Assembly (NCBI GenBank): GCA_963514095.1
Contig: OY741266.1
Span: 248,001 to 312,000, forward strand
Direction: 5' to 3'
Source of the DNA: Eutrigla gurnardus
Taxonomy: Eukaryota; Chordata; Actinopteri; Perciformes; Triglidae
Length of the DNA stretch: 64,000 bases
Of the stretch, positions 13,096-24,439 are shown piece by piece; within the stretch, counting starts at the first letter, position 1, and every line of letters begins with the position of its first letter. The notes beneath the pieces are model-generated. The model made no database searches and was not told where the DNA came from. It saw nothing but the letters and a program-made list of their open reading frames with translations. The translations under genes and the position numbers were made by a program.

Positions 13096-13380
13096 CACTG
13101 ACAACCAAGATGGTGGAGTAGAAGAAAGAGTGTCCGGCGTGTTGTGTGTTGTTGTTTCTTTGGCTGTCATCCGTTATATTCCCTGATTCACGTCAACAAA
13201 CGGGCTGTATTCTGTGTGGCTGCTGTACCCCTGCTCGGGAATATCTGCCATGACTTCCGCTACTGTATCGCGGGTTAGCTCTGTTAAACTGGAAGGTAAA
13301 CGGCTATCAGCTCCATCGCTCGCTGCATGACCGTGTACCACACCAGCCACTGTGACCATGATAAACCGCGCGGCCTTCAG
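12700..13380 (-). promoter_or_regulatory. CpG-rich promoter region of mtmr7
   Basis: CpG density rises around the first coding exon (13095-13072) and falls off by about 13400. The stretch includes the 5' UTR side (13096-13380) and the start of intron 1. No TATA box is evident, as expected for a CpG-island promoter. Confidence 0.55.
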
Positions 13381-13399
13381 TTATTCCTTTCAAAGTAAA

Positions 13400-14045
13400 A
13401 TACAAAATTCGGAGGAAGACATTTTCCCAAGCGTAGATAGTGGCATTTCCATCTGGCGTACTGTATACTGTTAATGCATCTGCAAGATATGACTCATAGC
13501 AAATTGCGTGGGATATTTCTGCCGGGAAATATCTTCCAATGTTTTAATACGCAATCGACCTAAAAATATGTACTTTATTTTGAAAATTCAGACTGAGCGT
13601 TAATTTGATACACAGCGCATGCGTAAACACATCCTTCTGTCCTTTGAACGCACGAGATAAAACGAATTATTGTTTTGTTTTTAACTTATACGTGATGTAA
13701 TTACATGCTCATTGTGTTTTTTCTATATGTATCATTTATTTTTTCAGCATTAGTTTTTAGCGCGATTTTATCGTTTCATTTCACAACTTAGAATACACTT
13801 GAAAACGTTTATTTTTAAAATACCTTTAAACACAATACAAAAATATTACTATGAGATAAAATAATGATAATCTATCTTTCACCATTATTTATAATATTTT
13901 CAGGGAAATAGGAAACGCATGGTCTGTTAAAAAATATTGTTTCATAATGTTCAAACATTATTGCAACAGTGCTTGGTGACTTAAATATTGGGTCTGAAAT
14001 TGCTGTGGGGGTGACATATTTACACACACACATATAGATGTTTTT
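13400..14045. other. AT-rich intergenic stretch, nothing recognised
   Basis: The DNA upstream of mtmr7 has no exon, repeat boundary or RNA gene that I can support. Confidence 0.6.
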
Positions 14046-14054
14046 ATATATATA

Positions 14055-14915
14055 TAAATCTCCTTCTCACCGCGGGTGGGGTGGTATCTGTGTCATCCTC
14101 AAGCTCGGGTCCTCTACCAGAGGCCTGGGAGTTTGAGGGTTCTGCGCAGTATCTTGGCTGTTCCTAGGACTGCACTCTTCTGGACTGAGGCTTCAGATGT
14201 TGTTCCTGGGATCTGTTGGAGCCACTCTCCCAGTTTGGGGGTTACTGCCCCGAGTGCCCCCACTACCACGGGGACAAAGCTAGCCTTGACCTTCCACATC
14301 TGTTCCAGCTGCTCTTTCAACCCTTGGTACTTCTCAATTTTCTCGTGTTCCTTCTTCCTGATGTTGGCGTCAGCTGGGATCGCCACATCTATCACCACCA
14401 CTGTCTTCTGCTCTTTGTCCACCACCACTATGTCCGGTTGGTTAGCCAGGAGCTGTTTGTCAGTCTGGAAGCTAAAGTCCCACAAAACCTTGGCCCTGTT
14501 GTTCTCAGTCACCTTCTGTGGTATGGCCCATTGGGATTTGGGTACTTCTATTCCATACTGGTTGCAGATGTTCCTGTGTACTATCCCAGCCACTTGGTTG
14601 TGGTTGTCTTAGACCCTGCTACTATGTGTTGGACTGTCTCAGGGGCTTCTTTGCACAGTCTGCATCTTGGGTCTGATCTGCTCTGGTAGAACCGGGCCTC
14701 TATGCCTCTTGTGCTTATGGCCTGTTTTTGTGCTGCCATGATTAGTGCCTCTGTGCTGTCTGTCAGTCCTGCATTTTCCAGCCACTGGTAGGATTTCTTG
14801 ATATCAGCCACTTCCTCTATCTGACGGTGGTACATGCCATGTAGGGGCTTGTCCCTCCAGGTTGTCTGCTCCTCCTCCTCCGCACTCTCATCAGGGTTCT
14901 GCTGCCTGAGACATT
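14055..14915 (-). pseudogene. 3' end of an RLE-type LINE (R2/R4 group): zinc knuckle plus restriction-like endonuclease
   Basis: Two overlapping minus frames (14835-14581 and 14593-14114) carry the C-terminal part of a non-LTR retrotransposon protein. The first has CRLCKEAPETVQHIVAG, a CCHC-type knuckle that has lost its last Cys. The second has PDIVVVDKEQKTVVVIDVAIP, matching the PD...D core of the restriction-like endonuclease of R2/R4-group LINEs. A small deletion shifts the frame between them. The reverse transcriptase is missing, so this is a 5'-truncated dead copy. The plus-strand frames of 178 and 157 codons here are antisense shadows. Confidence 0.75.
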
Positions 14916-15319
14916 AACTTAGTATATATACTGGGCCGTGGGAAGTGAGTTTTGGTTGGGGGTGCTGTAGTGGGGGTGGTTTGCCAGAAATCCATAAAAA
15001 TAGGCTTAATTTGAAATGGTACAAAATTGATTGTATTTTATTGAAACGCCTCTGTAACAGGACAGCATATTAGCATTGCATGGCACACAGCACAGGCATA
15101 CATCATTGTCAAAAAAAGGCGACAAAATGCAAAACGCACACAGATTGATACTAACGCAAACAAAGTAACCGTTTGCTAAGGTAACAAATGTTGCTGTACA
15201 GCCTTGCACCGAAATTGACGGTGAAAACAAACACGTGAAATATAAAACTGTTATAAATTAAATAAATTAAATAAAACTTAATTATTGACGCTTCTGACAT
15301 GGGTGTCAAAATGGCTTAA

Positions 15320-15597
15320 TGCGGCGTTCACACCGGACGCGATAGACGCGAATACAATCACGTGAGACGCGTGTATCGCGCCTCACGCGTTTCATTTTGG
15401 ACTATTCGCTTCATTCGCGTCATTCACTTCATTCGCGTCAGACGCGCCATTCGCGCCATTCGCGCCGCGTCTCACCGCGCCAGACGCTCCATTCGCGCCG
15501 CCTCCGCCTGAATCGCGTGTCATCGCGCCATTTACATTGATTTTCAATGTAGAGTCGCCGCTCAATTCGCGTCTATCGCGTCCGGTGTGAACGCCCC
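15320..15597. mobile_element. CpG-rich MITE with TTAA flanks
   Basis: Inverted ends share GGCGTTCACACCGGACGCGA. TTAA lies on both sides (15316-15319 and 15598-15601). The inside is made of ATTCGCGTCATTCGCGCC-like words. Two further partial copies lie near 51560 and 51887. The superfamily is not certain. Confidence 0.7.
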
Positions 15598-16063
15598 TTA
15601 AGACAACCCTATCGCACAGCATTTTAGACACAACACACTGACTCAAAACATCATAGGCCTACACAACGCATAATTAGGCTACATTAAACTATTGCCTACA
15701 ACAAATGCTATAAAACATCATAAACGCACAGTATAGCCTTAGCCTACATTTTCAAAAACAAAAAACACAGCGCACTGCGCAGAGCATATAAACCATCAGC
15801 ATAAATTTATAACGAATCCATTAAAAGACCAAGAGAAATAATTAAACTATTCAGGCATCATCATTTGGCATACACTGCTCGGCGGCAGCTGATAATATAA
15901 CCATTGAACATTATATTAGTGCATAATAGACAGGGGGACCGAGAGTTTTTATTCATTTTTTTAATATTTATTTTTTGATCGCGAGTAGTATGACACATAA
16001 ATACACGTGCTGCTGCACCCCCAGCACCCCCACTTCCCACCGCTATGTATATATACACACACA

Positions 16064-16165
16064 CTAGGGCCGGGACTTTAACACGTTAATTAAGATTAAT
16101 TAATTACACAAACATTAATGCGTTACATTTTTTTACGTATTTTAATCGCACTTATTTTTGCACCT
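16064..16165 (+). mobile_element. hAT-like MITE end
   Basis: TAGGGCCGGGACTTTAACAC followed by GTTAATTAAGATTAATTAA matches a common fish hAT-type terminus. Its other part is displaced by the V-SINE at 16180. Confidence 0.4.
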
Positions 16166-16179
16166 TGGATTGTTTCTCA

Positions 16180-16556
16180 GCTGCACGGTGGTGTAGTGGG
16201 TAGCACTGTCGCCTCACAGCAAGAGGGTCCCGGGTTCGATTCCCTGGGTCGGCCCGGGTTCCTTCTGTGTGGAGTTTGCATGTTCTCTCCGTGTTAGCGT
16301 GGGTTCTCTCTGGGTTCTCCGGCTTCCTCCCACAGTACAAAGACATGCAGGATGGGGATAGGTAAATTGGTGACTCTAAATTGCCCGTAGGTGTGAATGT
16401 GAGTGTGAATGGTTATTTGTCTCTATATGTTGGCCCTGTGATAGACTGGCGTCCTGTCCAGGGTGTACCCTGCCTTCGCCCAATGATAGCTGGGATCGGC
16501 TCCAGCCCCCCCGCGACCCTGAATACAGGATAAGCGGTAGATAATGGATGGATGGA
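16180..16556 (+). mobile_element. Complete V-SINE with 14-bp target-site duplication
   Basis: The tRNA-like head has an A box (TGGTGTAGTGGGTAGC) and a B box (GGTTCGATTCC). Next comes the V-SINE core (GGAGTTTGCATGTTCTCTCC through CACAGTACAAAGACATGC), then a LINE-derived tail ending in GGATGGATGG. TGGATTGTTTCTCA is duplicated at 16166-16179 and 16557-16570. SINEs of this type are non-coding and move with a partner LINE. It inserted into an older DNA-element fragment. Confidence 0.92.
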
Positions 16557-17288
16557 TGGATTGTTTCTCACTGGATGAGTTTCAGGCGGACCGATTACAC
16601 CTGGTTCACACCGGCCGCGGAAGTGCCGCAAATAGGTGCGTAGCGGAGCCCGCTTCCTTTCGGTGCCCTTGTTAAGCGATAGTGTAGTTCACACCAACCG
16701 AATAGGCGCGGCCGTCCCGCGCCGTGAAGCAATCGTTTCGGCGTCTGCTCTATTTTTTTGCGTATGCCGCGAGCGATCGTGTCAATTCTGGCAGGAAATC
16801 ACACAAAGAAACACGAGACAATCCGGTCAATTTTCAAAATAAAATACCGCGATTGACAAATGCGATATTTGTGTATCTAAATTTGCACTGGGAAACAGGA
16901 AGACACAATACATTTAATAAATGTGAAGAGTAGATAAACAAATATGTGTATTTCAACTGTATATCTACACTACTACTGTCTACTACCATACACACTCTCT
17001 CTGTCTGTGTGTGTGTTTGTCTCTCTCTCTCTCTCTGAACGGATAAAAGAAGTGTACAAACTTCTTGGTTACAGAAACATGGTGTATTTATTTTATGAGG
17101 TTATGATAAAAAAAAAATAGCTCTGAATGAACAACAGCTGAGCAGAAGCGCTTGTCGACCGTCTGGTCTGAACAGGGGGGGTCCATTTGTGTGTGTGTGT
17201 GGGTTGGGGGGGGGACGGCGCTGGAGGTGAGTTGAGGTTCGCCCAGGGCGTCATGAAGCCTAGGACCGCCACTGGCTACACTTAATGG

Positions 17289-17998
17289 TGTTGTTTCTGG
17301 GATTGATAGAGCAACCTTTATTGAAACAGAATTCTCAAGCCTAAACAATTCACATGCCTTAAAGGAGTCATCACCTGGAAATCGCAATTTCTCTTGTTAA
17401 AACATGCATATCTGTGTTTGACCTCAGTTGAAACTTGCCTGAAAGGCTGGAGTTTGAAAGTGGCGCCGTTTTTTCGCTTCTGCTCTTTTTCCGAACAGGA
17501 ATAGCACACAAGGGTGTGCATTCCTAAAGCACGAGATTTTGATTCTGCGCCTTCGGTGACGTCACCGTGGCGACTACTTGCATAAGCCCACCCCTCTTTC
17601 ACCACCCAACCCCGCCCCGTCCGCTACCTGAAATCGCCGAAGCGCCGCCATTATGTTTTGGAGTCTGCATGCAGGCAAGCCCCCCCGGCTCTGTCCTTCC
17701 TGCGGCGAATCAACGCGCGCCTCATTACATATTATACAATGCACATCCGGACCAGTCAAAACCTCGCGCGTAATCTCGCGTGATAAAATCGCGGTACGAA
17801 AAAGGGTCAGAACAAGCTCAATGTTAGATTAAATTTTTTTTTTTTTTTTCTAATAAGTTTTACGAATTGATCCAAAGCGATCCAAGGGGGGCTGGATACG
17901 TATAAAACCAGGTGATGACTCCTTTAAAGCTTCATGCAAAGAAGCAATCATTCCTGGGTAAATCATATCTCAGAATGTGTAAATGAACAGATACCTCA
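17289..17998 (-). mobile_element. LTR, copy 1 (internally deleted), with a MITE inside
   Basis: On the minus strand it starts TGAGGTATCTG after a G-rich polypurine tract (AAGGGGGGAAT) and ends CAGAAACAACA. It contains CAATAAAGG as a polyadenylation signal. The same ends are found in the LTR at 37602-42057. This copy lacks most of the middle of that LTR and is split by the MITE at 17363-17923. No primer-binding site follows its end. Confidence 0.65.
17363..17923. mobile_element. TTAA-specific MITE (piggyBac/Kolobok-like)
   Basis: Perfect inverted ends AGGAGTCATCACCTGG and CCAGGTGATGACTCCT are flanked by TTAA (17359-17362 and 17924-17927). The related LTR at 37602-42057 shows the empty site, CCTTAAAGCTTC near 41984, which confirms the borders. 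The interior is GC-rich with a GACGTCACC element and a run of T. No transposase is encoded. Confidence 0.85.
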
Positions 17999-18009
17999 TA
18001 ATTCCCCCC

Positions 18010-18240
18010 TTCGAGCTACCCCTTATCCTGTATTCAGGATCACGGTTGGAGCCGATCCAGGCTGTCATTGGGCGAAGGCAGGGTACACCTGGACAGGACG
18101 CCAGTCTATCACAGGGCTAACATGTAGCGACAGACAACCATTCACACTCACATTCACACCTATGGCCAATTTAGAGTCATCAATTAACCTATCCCCATCC
18201 TGCATGCCTTTGGACTGTGGTAGGAAGCTGAGCATGCAAA
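18010..18240 (-). repeat. V-SINE fragment, minus orientation
   Basis: It reads as the inverse of the 3' half of the V-SINE at 16180-16556, from the sequence matching TTATCCTGTATTCAGG to the TTGGACTGTGGTAGGAAG region. The tRNA head is missing. Confidence 0.75.
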
Positions 18241-18249
18241 ATATGGGAA

Positions 18250-19490
18250 ACAGCAAGTGTTACGTCTGAGTAGGGTTTTGGTGTACGTGGCTAAACCCCT
18301 TTAATTTATGCAAACGGTTGAAGAACACGTTCTGCAAAATTAAAATCATCAGAAACCTATGCCGATGGCATCACGGCACTAAATGCAACTTGTTTTGCAT
18401 TAGAGCAACAATAATGACAAGTGATAAAAATAATAAGATATTATAACCGATAAGATTATTTATAACCGGGTCTGTGAGTGTCTGAGTCGGCCGGTGCCCC
18501 GCTGCCGAGCAAGCCGAGGCCCGACACACATCACATTTCAGTTGAGGTGGGAGGGGGAGATGCCTGCGCTGTACCTTGTGTTTATTTACGTCAACGTTTT
18601 GAAGATGCGTTACTAGACAAGCTGAGTTTAGCTGAGAACGTCGATCCGAAGCATATAAAAAGCCGGTAGTTGCTCGTACAAGGCCGTCGTTGTACACAGC
18701 AACATGTATATGATGCACGGCAAATTTAAGCTAATCGTAGTTCCGACACTCATTGAATACATCACACAGCCTGCGGTGCCGTGTCCGTCTTTCTCTTTTT
18801 ACAAGAGGGGAGGAGTCACTGACACAGCAGAACATTCATCTGTCCAATAGAAATGCTTCAAACAACTTTTCTGGTTCTTTCTGTACTTCATACCACACTT
18901 TCTCAAAATCTCTGTCTATCCCTACGTTTACGTGCAAGGTGCAGTGTAATGACTGCTCCTGCATCCACTATGTATCACATGCTTTCTCTTTCTGTCTCTT
19001 TTCTCTTCTCTGACTCACATTTCCACATCCCAAATGCCCCCAGTCTGCTCTGAATGGCACAATCTTTCTCTGCTTTCTCTTGGACAGAGTTGTGTATTGA
19101 GCTGCACAAGTTATCTCCATTCTCCTCAGTTGAACCTTCAACTGTCTTAATTGATTATTACTTACACAACAAAGCAAAGTTATTTATAAATGGTACGATC
19201 GCAGCATATTTTCACTCTCCTTTCTGTGCAGTTGGCACAAAATTGATGTAATGTAACAGTCCTTCTGGTCTATCAACTGAGTGAACGATAAGTCTAGTCT
19301 AGCCAGGCCAAAAGTCAGGGCCTGAGATAAAGAAGTCAAAGTTTAAGCCGTCAAAAACTTTTAAGCTTCGAGAGTCCAAGTCAATTTGTCATGCGCGCTA
19401 AGGGTTTTACCTCTTTCTAAGTCATTTTGGGATCCACTACCTACAGTATGACGTCATCAATTGTTAGGTTGCAAGGCTAGCCTTGTGTCT
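18250..19490. other. Intergenic stretch, nothing recognised
   Basis: There are no long open frames, no clear repeat boundaries and no RNA genes. Small frames of 60-115 codons here show no family motif. Confidence 0.5.
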
Positions 19491-19497
19491 AAAATTT

Positions 19498-19749
19498 TTA
19501 AGTAGCGCTACTGACTAGGAAAATAGGTGTGCACACACATGGAACAATAATGCCTAATTTTAATAAAGATTCCAATATAATTTTTATACCATCGATGGCT
19601 TTTTGTTTGAGTGGGTATTGTTTAAGGCACGGCCTATAATAAAATTTGGGGTTCACTATCAATAGTGCGGCGCCTTTCATGAGTCCCACATCATATTTAT
19701 GAGTGGCCCATAGTGAAGGAGGAACCTGGGACAGCGCAGGGTTTTCCAT
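19498..19749 (-). pseudogene. Endogenous retrovirus pol fragment (start of reverse transcriptase)
   Basis: An 83-codon minus frame contains LWATHKYDVG, then YRPCLKQYPLKQKAI and then LKLGIIVPC with TPIFLV. These are the motifs that open the reverse transcriptase of gamma/epsilon-like fish retroviruses. The catalytic YXDD region is absent. It lies downstream, in minus-strand sense, of the LTR and primer site at 20307-20650, but gag and protease between them are lost. Confidence 0.7.
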
Positions 19750-20306
19750 CCACTGGTATCAGTGAATACAAATCCGTGCTGTTCATGTACCTCCAAGAGC
19801 TCTGCTGTTCTTTACAGTACTGTTCTCGTTCCTGCGGCTTTCAACACTTTACCGCTAGCGCTATAATGGGATCCCTTGCAGCAACCGGTCTGAACTCTAT
19901 AAGGCCAAGACAACGCTGCAACCACGGCTCCCCGTTTCATTCTTCACGCTTGTCTCCCCTTACAACAACGGTTGCCCATCCCTAGTTATCTGTCTCATTA
20001 TTACCCGCTGTGCACGTCAATGAATTACCAGGATTCACTGGCGTATACTAACAAATAAATACAGGTTTAACTATGACACGTCTGTCAACAACTCGCTCAA
20101 TGGTTGTGAGAAATACGTATTCAACAATCTTTCGCTCTGACTCTGTAGGCTGTTTTAGACAATTTAAAAATTTCTCACCGCGTTTTCTGTTGTCCTTTCA
20201 ACTGGATTGGATCGGCAATCGGGGCTCCGCTGGAGGGCAGCTTCTCACCCCTTGGGGAGGAATACGGCCTCCTGTCCATCCGACGGAGTCCAGATTACAC
20301 GTCCAA

Positions 20307-20323
20307 TCCCATCCTCGTCGCCA
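20307..20323 (-). promoter_or_regulatory. Primer-binding site, tRNA-Ser(GCT) type
   Basis: The minus strand reads TGGCGACGAGGATGGGA. That is complementary to the 3' end of vertebrate tRNA-Ser(GCT) with CCA, as I recall that tRNA. It follows the end of an LTR by a few bases, the expected place. Confidence 0.7.
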
Positions 20324-20326
20324 AGT

Positions 20327-20650
20327 TTGTGGTGGAAATCAGTTTATGATCACCTGATGAGAAATAAGAATACAACTCCTAACAGCGCTTTTAGTAATTT
20401 ATTCTATAAAGAGTCCAAAACAGGCTAGCAGTCGCTACAGACAGACTGTAAACAGACAAAGTCTAATAAGTCAAAGCCCTCGCAAACAGGGTGTCCAAGC
20501 GGACCGCATCACCGACATACAGCTTCAGAGCAAACTATCTGGCCAGATAGGGGCAGACTCCTTAAGAGTCTGACCAAGTCTTCAGTCTTAAGAAGGGCTT
20601 TTTATATAGTTATTTGTGACGTGTCATCAGAAAAGCATTGTTCCGTTGTT
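20327..20650 (-). mobile_element. Retroviral LTR, R-U5 part
   Basis: In minus orientation there is a TATA box (CTATATAAAAAG, about 20609-20598) and an AATAAA signal (20403-20398). The LTR ends just before the primer site at 20323. The upstream (U3) limit is not clear: the coiled-coil frame 20610-21227 stops right before the TATA box and may overlap U3. Confidence 0.6.
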
Positions 20651-21227
20651 TGTGTAGACGGAGAACTTTGTCCAGAATGTGGTGTTTGAACCACTCATCA
20701 GTGTCCATAGATCCATATTGACTTGCCAGCTGTACTGGTGTCACAAGATGCATTTCACAACTCAAGTAACACATGACATGACATAAGTGCAGAATACAGG
20801 TTACCTCATGACACTTGGAATAGTATGAGTTAAAACTACTCAAACTACTAATTATACTATAATGAACTGCTAAATGAAAAATTCCCATCACAGTCATCCC
20901 CATTCTGAGAAGCTCCAGTACATTTGACTGATGTACCAGTTTATCATTGCAGAACCTCAACAGTCCAGCATTCTGATGTTGTAGCTGGGCCAGTCTGCGC
21001 TGTGCGACATTGGCAGTCTGCCGCAGGTTTTCGTTATCCGCCTGCAGTTCTGCATTCTCTTCTCTCAGCTGGGCCATCTCATCCATCAGCAGTCTCCTAG
21101 ATGTTTTTAATTCTTGAATCTTAACCCTTTGTCTGCGTTCGTATGATCTCCTCCGGCTTCTGGCCATTTCAACTTGTGCTTGGGTTGTCAGGTGTTTCTT
21201 TGTGTTGATGTAGTTGTCTTTAGACAA
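20610..21227 (-). CDS. Coiled-coil ORF of unknown function, beside the retroviral LTR
   Basis: This intact frame is about 205 codons long. Residues 1-30 are basic (RSRRRSYERRQR). Residues 38-90 form a leucine-rich heptad region (MDEMAQLREENAELQADN). A hydrophobic stretch follows near residues 108-125, then Cys/His-rich sequence. The stop falls next to the TATA box of the LTR. I do not recognise a family. It may be a retroviral accessory frame, a U3-overlapping frame or an unrelated fragment. Confidence 0.35.
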   Translation of the reverse strand: MSKDNYINTKKHLTTQAQVEMARSRRRSYERRQRVKIQELKTSRRLLMDEMAQLREENAELQADNENLRQTANVAQRRLAQLQHQNAGLLRFCNDKLVHQSNVLELLRMGMTVMGIFHLAVHYSIISSLSSFNSYYSKCHEVTCILHLCHVMCYLSCEMHLVTPVQLASQYGSMDTDEWFKHHILDKVLRLHKQRNNAFLMTRHK

Positions 21228-22080
21228 GTTGCCTATTGTTTTCTACCTTGCGGTACGCTGACCATGTACCTAACGGCTGTTCCAACACTTTGTTCAGTTG
21301 GTCCATGTCACTTGAGCCAAATCCATCCTGCTGCATGGGCCTCCCTGGTGAGGGGCTTCCTCTGTCCTCACTGGCCGGACTGAGAGGGTTGAACATGTTG
21401 TCCGCTGGCGGCTGATTTGGCATTTGTGGATCCACTCTTGCTTCTGGTAATGTAGATCGGCTGTCCTCCCTGGTCACGCACCTGTGGAAAGCGACTCCCA
21501 ACCATTCTGGTGGTTGAATACCAGGTCTCTTTTCTGCATTCCACCAGTCCTGCCACGTCCGTCATGATCGGGGTGTCTGTTTGGGTCAGGTTCTCCAACT
21601 CTTCCCCTCGTACTAAACAAAAAGGGAAAATCAAATAATTTGGTTTGCGTACAACAGCTGGTAATGCTGTTATTACTTCATTGTTATTCTGTTGTTTTTT
21701 TTGTCTATATGGACATATTCTTGAGTTTTTCACTCCATCCATTTAAGTGTCCTGCCATGATCATTGCACAGAAGGCAAAACATTCAGCTATCTCTGGACA
21801 GCTTCCTATGCTACTTCCAGGCAGTGGCATGAGCTGTAGAATTTGTTTAGCATTGTAACAGGCAATACACTCCTGTCGCTCTTTCTTGTGTGCTTTATAC
21901 ATTGGTTTAGCTGAGTATGTTATCCATTGTTGAAACATGTTGGAGTCCCATTGCTAGGTTGTTAGTTTGGTCAAATCTCGTTTTTCTCGTTTACTCACCA
22001 GCCGAATCCATTTATTGGCCTCTACTGTTGTCATTGTCTGTTTTGTGTCCATTTCTTGACACAAAATGTTGGTGCATGTT
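21225..22080 (-). pseudogene. Broken retroviral (env-like) region downstream of LINE A
   Basis: Minus frames 21938-21705, 21742-21368 and 21501-21220 overlap in different phases. The first has a Cys-rich segment (KERQECIACYNAKQ). Reading continues to the right up to the LINE A edge at 22083 with one in-frame stop. Position suggests that it is the 3' part of the env whose start is at 27475-27960, split by LINE A. No diagnostic motif is visible, so env identity is inferred from context. Confidence 0.4.
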
Positions 22081-22686
22081 ACCTGCATTCAATTCAATTC
22101 AATTCAATTAAATTTTATTTATAGTGTCAAATCACAACAGAAGTCATCTCAGGACACTTAACACATTGAGCAGGACTAGAATATGCTCAAACTTTCAAGA
22201 GTCAACACAATTTCAAAGTCCCAACAACACCCAGGGGCAAGCGTTACAGCGACAGTGGCAAGAAAAACTGCCTTAATAGGCTTTTAGGCAGAAATCTCGT
22301 GCAGCCCAGGCCCTTGGGTTCCAACCGCATTTGGTGTTGGTAGTATGGTAGTAGTAGCATTAAGAGTAGTGGTGGTGTTAACAGAAGCAATAGTATCAAC
22401 AGTAGTAGTCCATGGCAGCAGGCACAGCCACGCCGAGATGGATCCATCCCAACCACGTCGCCGTAGACCAAAAAGCAGGAGTAGTTGAGCAGTCACACAG
22501 CGGGCAGGTGGAGCTACAATGTGGTGTTTCCAGCGTCAGGCCAGTTAGCAGTCTGCATACTGGCGGTAAGAGGCAAACAAGACCACAACATCGGTGCAGT
22601 CCGGATCAGGTTCCACCATGGTCCAGGGAGACCTGCTAGGCAAGAGAGCACAGGGACTCCGGGGGAACATACACAGAGAGAGCGCA

Positions 22687-22718
<32 letters not shown>

Positions 22719-23494
22719 GCTCAGTGTGTCACTATAATCCCCCAGCAGTCTAGGCCTATAGCAGCTTAACCAAGAGCTGGCTCAGGGCAAACCTGAGCCA
22801 GCCCTAGCTATAAGCGGTGTCAAAGAGAAAGGTTTTAAGCCTACTCTTAAATGTGGGAACAGTGTATGCCTCACAAACCAGAACCGGAAGACGGTTCCAC
22901 AGAAGAGGAGCTTGATGGCTGAAAGCTCTGGCCCCTGTTCTAATTTTGGAGACTTTAGGAACTACAAGTAACCCTTTATTCTGAGAGCGTAGTGCTCTAG
23001 CAGGAAAGTAAGGTTCAATGAGCTCTTTAAGATATGATGGTGCCTGTCCATTAAGAGCCTTGTAAGTGAGGAGAAGGATTTGAAATGCTGTTCAGGATTT
23101 TACTGGGAGCCAGTGCAGAGAAGCTAATACAGGAGAAATGTGATCCCTTCTTCTGGTTTTAGTCAGAACACGAGCTGCAGCATTCTGGACCAGCTGGAGA
23201 GATTTAAGAGATTTATTAGAACAGCCTGATAATAAAGAATTACAATAGTCCAGCCTTGAGGTAACAAATGCATGGACGAGTTTTCCTGCATCTTTTTGAG
23301 ACAGCATTGGCCTAATTTTAGTAATGTTACGCAGGTGAAAGTAGGCTGTCCTCGTGGTTTGTTTAATATGCGAGTCAAAGGACAGGTCCTGATCAAAGAT
23401 AACTCCAACAACACTGTTTCTTACAGTAGCATTTGAGGCGATGGCAATCACCTCAATAGTCGCTATATCTTTAGACAGCGAGCATCGGAGGAGT

Positions 23495-24439
23495 TTAGGC
23501 CCAAGTACAATAACTTCCGTTTTTATCGGAGTTTAACATCAGGAAGTCGCAGGTCATCCAGGATTTTATGTCATCAACACATGCCTGGAGTTTAACTAGC
23601 TGATTGGTTTCTTCAGGCTTGATCGATAGATATAACTGAGTATCATCAGCATAACAATGGAAGTTTATAGAGTGTCCTCTAATAATGTTGCCTAAAGGAA
23701 GCATATATAAGTTGAAAATAATTGGTCCGAGCACAGAACCTTGAGGAACACCGTATTTAACTTCAGTGTGCCTGGAGGATTTTTCATTGACATGCACAAA
23801 CTGAGATCGATTGGATAAATAGGACTTAAACCAGCTTAATGCGGTTCCTTTGATGCCAATTAATTTTTCCAGTCTACATATTAGAATCTCATGGTTAATG
23901 GTGTCGAACGCAGCACTAAGATCTAGCAGGACAAGTACAGAAACCAGTCCTTTGTCAGAAGCAATAAGAAGGTCATTTGTAATTTTCACCAGAGCTGTCT
24001 CTGTACTATGATGTACTCTAAATCCTGACTGGAAGTCCTCAAGTAGACTGTTATTGTTGAGAAGGTCACACAGCTGATTGGCGACTACTTTCTCAAGGAT
24101 CTTAGAGAGAAAAGGAAGATTTGATATTGGTCTGTAGTTTGATAAAACCCCTGGATCTAGAGTAGGCTTTTTAAGAAGAGGTTTAATTACAGCTACTTTA
24201 AATGACTGTGGCACGTAGCCTGTTAATAAAGACACATTGATCATATCTAATAGCGACGCGCTAACTAAGGGTAAGACTTCTTTCAGTAGCCTGGTTGGTA
24301 TCGGGTCTAGGAGACAGGTTGAAGGTTTAGAAGAAGAGATCATTGACGTTAGTTGGTTTAGGTTGATTGGAGAAAAGCAGTCTAAATATATATCAGGTCT
24401 CAATGCTAGTTCTAAAACTCCTGAGTTTGAGGGTAACAC
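23495..24439 (-). pseudogene. LINE A reverse transcriptase
   Basis: A 314-codon frame carries the RT core in order. It has NYRPISNLPFLSKILE, then DLSAAFDTINHEIL with the first catalytic Asp, GVPQGSVLGP, and CYADDTQLY with the catalytic Asp pair. The frame breaks after residue 310 and continues in another phase at 23451-23092 with the C-terminal RNSVVGVIFD and DYCNSLLSG motifs. It copies LINE RNA by target-primed reverse transcription in living family members. Confidence 0.85.

Noticed and set aside
13247..13295. Possible divergent first coding exon (ATG followed by 14 codons and a GT donor) on the plus strand
   Set aside because: It is short, with no recognised protein and no downstream exon in the next 40 kb. 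It more likely belongs to the mtmr7 5' region.
14076..14689. Plus-strand ORFs of 178 and 157 codons
   Set aside because: They are antisense to the LINE endonuclease frame, which has clear family motifs on the minus strand.
16190..16262. tRNA gene
   Set aside because: The A and B boxes belong to the head of a V-SINE with a target duplication. There is no tRNA cloverleaf 3' half or proper acceptor stem.
18478..18669. 63-codon plus-strand ORF ending in KHIKSR
   Set aside because: No family motif, no splice signals that make sense, and a competing longer antisense frame.
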